From: Duffyella gerundensis
GTDB lineage: Bacteria; Pseudomonadota; Gammaproteobacteria; Enterobacterales; Enterobacteriaceae
Direction of reading: 5' to 3'
Length of the DNA: 64,000 bases
Assembly: GCF_001517405.1 (NCBI RefSeq)
Contig: NZ_LN907827.1
Span: 1,990,587-2,054,586, forward strand
This document shows positions 59,405 through 64,000 of this stretch, one piece after another. A program made the position numbers and the translations under genes. Every line of letters begins with the position of its first letter. The first letter of the stretch is position 1. The notes beneath the pieces were generated by a model. The model searched no databases. It saw nothing but the letters and a program-made list of their open reading frames with translations, and was not told where the DNA came from.

Positions 59405-59835
59405 AAATAGCCCTCTTACGGTTGTGTGTATTGAACTGCTCCTGTGTAATTTAGAATGTTACCGGTAAAGTGCAAGCCTGTTTTACATAAGGAAACATAA
59501 AGAGTTAGCCGTCTCATAGCGCAGAACATGTGTGCTCGGAGGGTAAGTAAACAACAGGTAGGAAATGATGAAGTCGCAGTGAATGATGTTGTGTCCTGGC
59601 GCATGGCTTATCTTGCTGCATTAGCTTCAAGGCGAGCGGTGCAAATAGCGGAAAATGCCTGATGAGGGATCGGCCAGCAGCATGCGGGTTTCAACAGATT
59701 CAGCGAAAGCGAGCAGAACGGGATAACACAGACGAAGAGAATGCGCCGTTGCCGCAGGGCAATGGCGCAGGGGTGAACATCAGAGGATGGCGGCTTCGCT
59801 ACATCGTTGAGGCGGCTATGTTATCAAGTGCCCGA
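59405..59835. other. Non-coding interval
   Basis: 431 bp between the 45-aa membrane gene and the next minus-strand ORF. Short reading frames exist on both strands but lack ribosome-binding sites and look like chance frames. Nothing else stands out. Confidence 0.4.
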
Positions 59836-60090
59836 CTAGCTGCTCAGAGATTTAGTCTGTACCAATATTAACGGGCATTTTCTGACCTTGCAGGCCTGTG
59901 AATAGGCCAGCTCGCAAACATCACAGAGATCTCTTATATCTGACTCATATTCATATTCCATGTAATAACGAAAGTTGCCATCACAGGGCTGGGTTCTCCA
60001 GAATCGTTGCGGCTCCAGCACTTCATCAAGTTGCCTGAATGTCAGGCCCGTTGGGTTATGAAAACCCACTCTTACCAGGTATGTAGTCAT
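59836..60090 (-). CDS. Hypothetical 84-aa protein
   Basis: Unrecognised protein, MTTYLVRVGFHNPTGLTFRQ onward, with YYMEYEYESD and a Cys-rich C-terminal part (CDVCELAYSQACKVRKCP). Cys pairs could bind metal or form disulfides. The ribosome-binding site is weak (AGGGG, 12 nt from ATG). Amino-acid make-up looks coding, but homology cannot be claimed. Confidence 0.5.
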   Translation of the reverse strand: MTTYLVRVGFHNPTGLTFRQLDEVLEPQRFWRTQPCDGNFRYYMEYEYESDIRDLCDVCELAYSQACKVRKCPLILVQTKSLSS

Positions 60091-60455
60091 GCAACGATTA
60101 TTCCCCTAACCGTGACCGGGTAGCCAGCCGGTATTAATTCTCATTGAGATAGGAGAAACCTAACCTGAAGGCTTATGGCCGCCACGTTATCAACGGGATA
60201 ATACCTGTGAATCCCCGCAAGCAGCTGAGCGTGAGCACGCGGAAGATAAACGGCGGCGGCTTCCTTTGGTGGTTGAAGAAGGAGTAATGGTATGGCGTGA
60301 AAGGTAGAGATGTTTGCCGGACAACGCCGCAGAGAAAATCAAGGTTGCCAGGCGAGACGAACGTCTCTGATAGGGTGCCGAAAAAGCTGAGAGCAAGGAA
60401 TGTGCTGAGAAAAGGTGCCTGCTTTCGCGGCAGGCGTTATATCCCTTCCGCGTGG
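60091..60455. other. Non-coding interval
   Basis: 365 bp. A hairpin GCCTGC-TTTCGCG-GCAGGC at 60417-60435 lies just beyond the stop of the 78-aa gene and may end its transcript on the minus strand (followed there by ACCTTTTCT). Otherwise no feature. Confidence 0.4.
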
Positions 60456-60692
60456 TTAGCCTGCTGAGCGCTGTAATACCGGCTCGGCCTGAAGCTCCAG
60501 CAGCTGCATCACTTTATTCATGGTATTCAGCTCATCGGCTGAATAGGTTTTATTGGCAATGAGGTCGATATTCAGCAGTGTCATAATGCTTTCAGCACAG
60601 GTTGGGCTGGCCACCGCCATTGACAGCATCGCCTGTCCGACCAGAAAGCAGGTATTTTTATACTGCGGATTCACGTCATTATTCTTAGCCAT
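60456..60692 (-). CDS. Hypothetical 78-aa protein
   Basis: Start at 60692 (MAKNNDVNPQYKNTC...) is backed by GGAGGG 3-4 nt before the ATG; the frame extends to 60716. Composed of two or three helices with Met/Leu-rich segments (FLVGQAMLSMAVASP, IMTLLNIDLIANKTYSADEL, VMQLLELQAEPVL). No signal peptide, no motif recognised. Function unknown. Confidence 0.6.
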   Translation of the reverse strand: MAKNNDVNPQYKNTCFLVGQAMLSMAVASPTCAESIMTLLNIDLIANKTYSADELNTMNKVMQLLELQAEPVLQRSAG

Positions 60693-61026
60693 TTGCCCTC
60701 CGGGATAAGTTAGCACAACGGATTAAAACAGACACATCAGCTAATGACCACGTCTGATTATCGTCAACCCGATGATTGTAAAAGGGTTCTGAATTATTAT
60801 GCAGGCAGTTTCATTACGTCTGATTTCACATTAATTGCGTTGAGCCATCACTCATTTCAGCCGCAACGGCAGATCAATCGAGGGCGTATCGCACTGTCAG
60901 CGCAAGCGGATGCCTTGCCTTTAACCGGACATCATTCGCTGTGGATCATTACCCTGAGCACTGCGCAACAGGCCACTTTCCTCCAACAAAACGTCAAGAT
61001 TTGTCAATCTTCTTACCGCGTTGCTT

Positions 61027-61326
61027 TCAGTCGCCGTTACTCTGCCGCCATTCAGTAACCATCTGTTTAGTCACTTCTTTTTTGTAGCATATCGGCGCAT
61101 AGCCGCCCGCTTTGCTCCAGGCACTGCGCCTGCCGCAACTGCTGCCGTTACGGGCGCTGTTAAACGGACAGGCGCAGGTGCCCGGATAGTCAGCGATCGA
61201 ATCATCGATAATCTGCTGTTTCACTTCATCGTCACTGAGCGCGTTTTTTTTAGCCAGGGCCGGGTTGCCAGAGAGCATGCCCGCTATTAACACCATCAGC
61301 GGTAAAAGCGTTCTGCATCGCATCAT
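61027..61326 (-). CDS. Secreted Cys-containing small protein, 99 aa
   Basis: Exported protein with signal peptide (MMRCRTLLPLMVLIAGMLSGNPALA/KK). The mature part has a four-Cys motif TCACPFNSARNGSSCGRR followed by SAWSKAGGYAPICY, a pattern I know from conserved hypothetical proteins in phages and mobile elements. GGAGG precedes the ATG. Function unknown; likely disulfide-stabilised in the periplasm. Confidence 0.82.
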   Translation of the reverse strand: MMRCRTLLPLMVLIAGMLSGNPALAKKNALSDDEVKQQIIDDSIADYPGTCACPFNSARNGSSCGRRSAWSKAGGYAPICYKKEVTKQMVTEWRQSNGD

Positions 61327-61547
61327 TATTCCCTCCGTGATGAAGAAGAAAAATTAACCTTTTTCAGCCTGTTTCAATTGGCCGATTAAACAGCAAAAAC
61401 GCGTTTTTGCGCTGAAATTGTTCCATGCGGTCAAAATAACAGCACCTTATAACAGGCTATATCGCCGTGACGTTGCTGCTGCGCTTGAGTCCGCGGCGCT
61501 TTGCAACTAAACCTGGTAATCTGGCTTGCAACGTTAAGGATGAAAAA

Positions 61548-61727
61548 ATGAAGAAGTGGTTTGTTTCGTACGTGGTAAAGCCGCAGGGTCAGGAGCACAA
61601 AACCCTGCATGCGTTTATTGAAGGTGATGACGTTGAGGAAGAACTGACGGCCTATATTTATGGCATCAAAGAGTTGATGAAACTGGAAACGGAAGAGATT
61701 ACCGTGCTGTCGGTAAGCCTGGTATAA
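61548..61727 (+). CDS. Hypothetical 59-aa protein
   Basis: Start ATG 61548 with AAGGA upstream; product begins MKKWFVSYVVKPQGQ and ends EEITVLSVSLV. Soluble alpha/beta type, acidic centre (GDDVEEELTAYIYGIKEL). The upstream in-frame extension to 61467 is not supported. No family recognised. Confidence 0.6.
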   Translation: MKKWFVSYVVKPQGQEHKTLHAFIEGDDVEEELTAYIYGIKELMKLETEEITVLSVSLV

Positions 61728-61742
61728 ATGGGAAAAGAGATC

Positions 61743-61760
61743 GCCCCGCTGCTGCGGGGC
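61743..61760. terminator. GC-rich hairpin between convergent small genes
   Basis: GCCCCGC-TGCT-GCGGGGC. On the minus strand CTCTTTT follows, so it can serve the convergent lipoprotein gene; on the plus strand the tail is GCGTCTT. Confidence 0.5.
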
Positions 61761-61787
61761 GCGTCTTACAGAATATCGCTGTCGCCG

Positions 61788-62084
61788 TTAGCTTTTACTG
61801 AGCACATAGCTGAACACCCTGCCGTTTTTCATCTGCACCGTCAGCGTTTTGCCTTCGGTAGTGTCCATCGCTCTGGCTTCGCTGTACGTCCACATCAGCA
61901 GTTGCTGACCATCGGGATAAGGCGTTTCGGTGTCAGGCTGACCAAACAGCGAGATCAGTTCCGCCCGTGTGGTGCTGCCTTTGTGGATTTGTTGCACGCC
62001 ATCAGCATCGATATTGCGCCCAACTGAGTTTGAACAGGCGCTAATTAATACAATGATCGCGCTGAAAATTATCGCTTTATTCAC
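61788..62084 (-). CDS. BamE/OmlA-like (SmpA-type) lipoprotein
   Basis: Lipoprotein of 98 aa: lipobox LISAC, then IHKGSTTRAELISLFGQPDTETPYPDGQQLLMWTYSEAR, the SmpA/OmlA (BamE) beta-alpha fold motif. Paralogues include OsmE. Likely an outer-membrane inner-leaflet protein; role unknown. Confidence 0.82.
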   Translation of the reverse strand: MNKAIIFSAIIVLISACSNSVGRNIDADGVQQIHKGSTTRAELISLFGQPDTETPYPDGQQLLMWTYSEARAMDTTEGKTLTVQMKNGRVFSYVLSKS

Positions 62085-62133
62085 AACCGGCTTCCTGTGA
62101 AAACCTTGAGCTGATGGGTAAATGGCGTAACAG

Positions 62134-62153
62134 AAGCCACCCGCAGGTGGCTT
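62134..62153 (-). terminator. Hairpin after the EAL gene
   Basis: AAGCCACC-CGCA-GGTGGCTT lies just beyond the stop of the minus-strand EAL gene. On that strand the tail is CTGTTAC, so termination is uncertain. Confidence 0.4.
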
Positions 62154-62171
62154 ATTGATAACCTGCCCGGT

Positions 62172-63944
62172 TTAGCGAGCGCGTGGCGCCAGCCAGTGCT
62201 CAATGTCGCTGGCAGGAATGGGCTTCGAGCAAAAATAGCCCTGTACCTGATCGCAGCCGTACTGCTTGAGCAGAGTCAGCGTCGCTTCGGTTTCTACCCC
62301 TTCAGCCAGCACCGTGTAGTTCAGCTCCTTCAGCATACGAATGATATTACTGACAATAATCCGCGAGGTGGCATCGTTTGCCAGCCGCGTAATCAGCGAC
62401 ATATCAATTTTAACCACGTCCAGCGGCAGATCCTGCAGGTAGCTGATGTTGCTGTAACCGATGCCGAAATCATCCAGCGAGATGTCAAAGCCGTGCGCTT
62501 TCAGCGATTGCAACCCTTCCACCGCCACGCGACTCTCTGTCACTAATTCGTTTTCCAGACATTCGATCCCCATTACCGATGCTGGCAACTGTGCGTCCTG
62601 CAATTTTGCCGCCAGCGCATCGGCAAAACCTGGCTTGGAGAAATCCCGCTCACTGGCGTTAATCGATACCGGAATCAGGGTGTATTCCTGATTCCAGGTT
62701 TTCAGCTGCGCAATCACGCGATTGATGACCCAATCGGTCAGCTCAGACAGCAGATTGGTTTTCTTCGCCAGCGGAATGAACTGTGACGGGAACAGCTCGC
62801 CGCGCAGCGGGTGATCCCAGCGTATCAGTGCTTCCAGACCCACGGTTTTACCGCTGTGCAGGCAAATCTTCGGCTGATACACCAGATATAAATCTTCATC
62901 CATTTTAAGCGCGCTGGCGAGATCGTTCATGATCAAAAAATCGTCGGTGCGCCGGGAATCGTATGAGGTGTCAAAAGGCATGGCGGTAACGTTGGTATGA
63001 ATACCTTCGTGCAGCGCGCTGACCGCCTGACGCAGCGCCTCGTTGGCGCTGAGCTGGCCTGGCAAAAACTCGGTTTCGCCGGTGAACACTTCCAGCGCAA
63101 TGGAGATATTCTCGCCAAGATCGGCATTCATGTTGCTGAGCGTGTTAACCACATCCTGCGCCTGCAGTGCTGTCTCGCTCGGCTGAACGATAGCAAAACG
63201 TCCCGGGGCGAAGGCATACAGCGTGGTTTCGCCATTCATCTTGAGACGATGGAAAACGGAAATAGCGATGTGCTTCAGCAGCTGCTCGGCCGGGCCGGTG
63301 CCCACGGTGCGAGCCAGCTCATAGGCGCGCTGGATCTCAATGCAGTCAATCAGCATCAGCTTGTGAGATTGTTCGGGATTATCCAGCGCCAGTTGCTGAA
63401 TATCGCGCACCAGACGTTGACGGTTTGGCAGATTGGTAATGACATCAACAAAACCGGCGTGGCTCCAGGCATCCAGAAATGAGGTCACCAGTTCCGACAG
63501 AAACTTCAGCGTGATGAGCTGCTCGTCAGAGAACACCCGTGGTTCAACATCGGTGACGCACAGCGTGCCCAGTACAAAGCCATCTTCATTGGTCAGCGAC
63601 ACGCCCGCGTAAAAACGCATAAACGGCTGGCCAGTCACGAAAGGATGGCTCACAAAGCGATCGTCAAGCAGCGTATCTTCCACCACCAGCTCACCATTGC
63701 CATCAACAACGTGTCGGCACAGGGAATCACCGCGGGTCGACTGCTTTAAATCGAAATTCTGCGACGCTTTAATGTATTGGTTATTATCATCAATGATTGA
63801 GATAAAACTGCCTGAAATACCTAATACGCGACTGGCCAAACGGACAAACTTATCCAGTGCTTCATCTCTGGTTTCATCGGGTGACAGCAATGTATTCACC
63901 GCTCTGAGACGACTTTTCTCAGTATCACTTTGATTATTATGCAC
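62172..63944 (-). CDS. GAF-GGDEF(degenerate)-EAL protein, probable c-di-GMP phosphodiesterase
   Basis: Cytoplasmic signalling protein of 590 aa. N-terminal GAF domain (about 20-155; RGDSLCRHVVDGN and VLGTLCVTDVEPR), a degenerate GGDEF domain (about 165-305) with APGRFAIV in place of the catalytic loop, and an EAL domain (about 340-585). EAL residues are present: EALIRW, SINASERDF (Asn), LDDFGIGYSN, KIDMSLI, AEGVET, QGYFCSKP. Predicted to hydrolyse c-di-GMP, favouring motility, with GAF sensing an unknown signal. It begins with GTG at 63944, preceded by GGGAGG. Confidence 0.88.
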   Translation of the reverse strand: MHNNQSDTEKSRLRAVNTLLSPDETRDEALDKFVRLASRVLGISGSFISIIDDNNQYIKASQNFDLKQSTRGDSLCRHVVDGNGELVVEDTLLDDRFVSHPFVTGQPFMRFYAGVSLTNEDGFVLGTLCVTDVEPRVFSDEQLITLKFLSELVTSFLDAWSHAGFVDVITNLPNRQRLVRDIQQLALDNPEQSHKLMLIDCIEIQRAYELARTVGTGPAEQLLKHIAISVFHRLKMNGETTLYAFAPGRFAIVQPSETALQAQDVVNTLSNMNADLGENISIALEVFTGETEFLPGQLSANEALRQAVSALHEGIHTNVTAMPFDTSYDSRRTDDFLIMNDLASALKMDEDLYLVYQPKICLHSGKTVGLEALIRWDHPLRGELFPSQFIPLAKKTNLLSELTDWVINRVIAQLKTWNQEYTLIPVSINASERDFSKPGFADALAAKLQDAQLPASVMGIECLENELVTESRVAVEGLQSLKAHGFDISLDDFGIGYSNISYLQDLPLDVVKIDMSLITRLANDATSRIIVSNIIRMLKELNYTVLAEGVETEATLTLLKQYGCDQVQGYFCSKPIPASDIEHWLAPRAR

Positions 63945-64000
63945 TTAGGCCTCCCTGTATGCTGGCCATAAAAACTTAACAGAGGTTAAGATTAATAACG
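63945..64000. other. Upstream region of the EAL gene, window end
   Basis: 56 bp; probably promoter of the EAL gene. No feature resolved. Confidence 0.3.

Noticed and set aside
59416..59604. 62-aa minus-strand frame
   Set aside because: No ribosome-binding site and Cys/Thr-rich random-looking composition.
60744..61058. 104-aa plus-strand frame
   Set aside because: No ribosome-binding site, no recognisable motif, and it overlaps the 3' end of the secreted Cys-protein gene on the other strand.

Overview
The window reads as a chromosomal segment from an enteric bacterium. Many products are near-identical to E. coli proteins (Fnr, UspE, PntAB, HrpA, LdhA, TtcA, FabI, TyrR), and local gene orders match the E. 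coli replication-terminus half (smrA-fnr-uspE-pntBA-ydgH-ydgI; asr-ydgU-ydgD; ydbH-ynbE-ydbL; dbpA-ttcA-fnrS-zntB-mppA-mpaA-ycjG-tpx-tyrR-ycjFX-psp-sap-fabI). Blocks are rearranged relative to E. coli, an M32 carboxypeptidase follows rstAB where E. coli has tus, and some genes have no E. coli counterpart. An Erwiniaceae member (Pantoea/Erwinia-like) is my best guess; that is inference.

Layout. 1-10.2 kb is accessory-like: a pepT fragment cut by the window edge, an orphan amino-acid binding protein plus a YbdL-like aminotransferase with a divergent LysR gene, a chemoreceptor with a sigma-28 promoter, and a carboxylesterase/AAHS-transporter pair with a divergent PcaQ-like regulator. 10.2-19.1 kb holds smrA, fnr, uspE, pntBA, ydgH and ydgI. 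19.1-25 kb holds an orphan gene, rstAB, an M32 carboxypeptidase, asr, the 26-aa ydgU and ydgD. 25-34.4 kb carries hrpA, azoR, ydbH-ynbE-ydbL, ldhA and a DUF333 lipoprotein. 34.6-44.8 kb carries an ABM monooxygenase, dbpA, ttcA, a proline-rich mini-ORF, the sRNA gene fnrS, zntB, the murein-peptide group mppA/mpaA/ycjG, tpx and tyrR. 45-56.7 kb is the envelope-stress block: ycjFX, pspABCD with divergent pspF, the sRNA gene ryhB, sapABCDF and fabI. 56.9-64 kb is less conserved: a CMD-domain protein, a LysR regulator, small unknown proteins, lipoproteins and an EAL-domain protein.

Regulation links several parts. Fnr is encoded here with a candidate autoregulatory FNR box, and its sRNA target fnrS lies 26 kb away with an FNR site centred near -42.5. 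RstA/RstB lie just upstream of asr, whose promoter carries an RstA box. PspF faces a sigma-54 promoter of pspA. A RyhB homologue with a Fur-box-like promoter sits between pspF and sapA. The hunt turned up no wholly new multi-gene system. The least explained items are the 58.8-62.1 kb small-gene region, the esterase/transporter/regulator module, and the GC-rich leader before ydgH.
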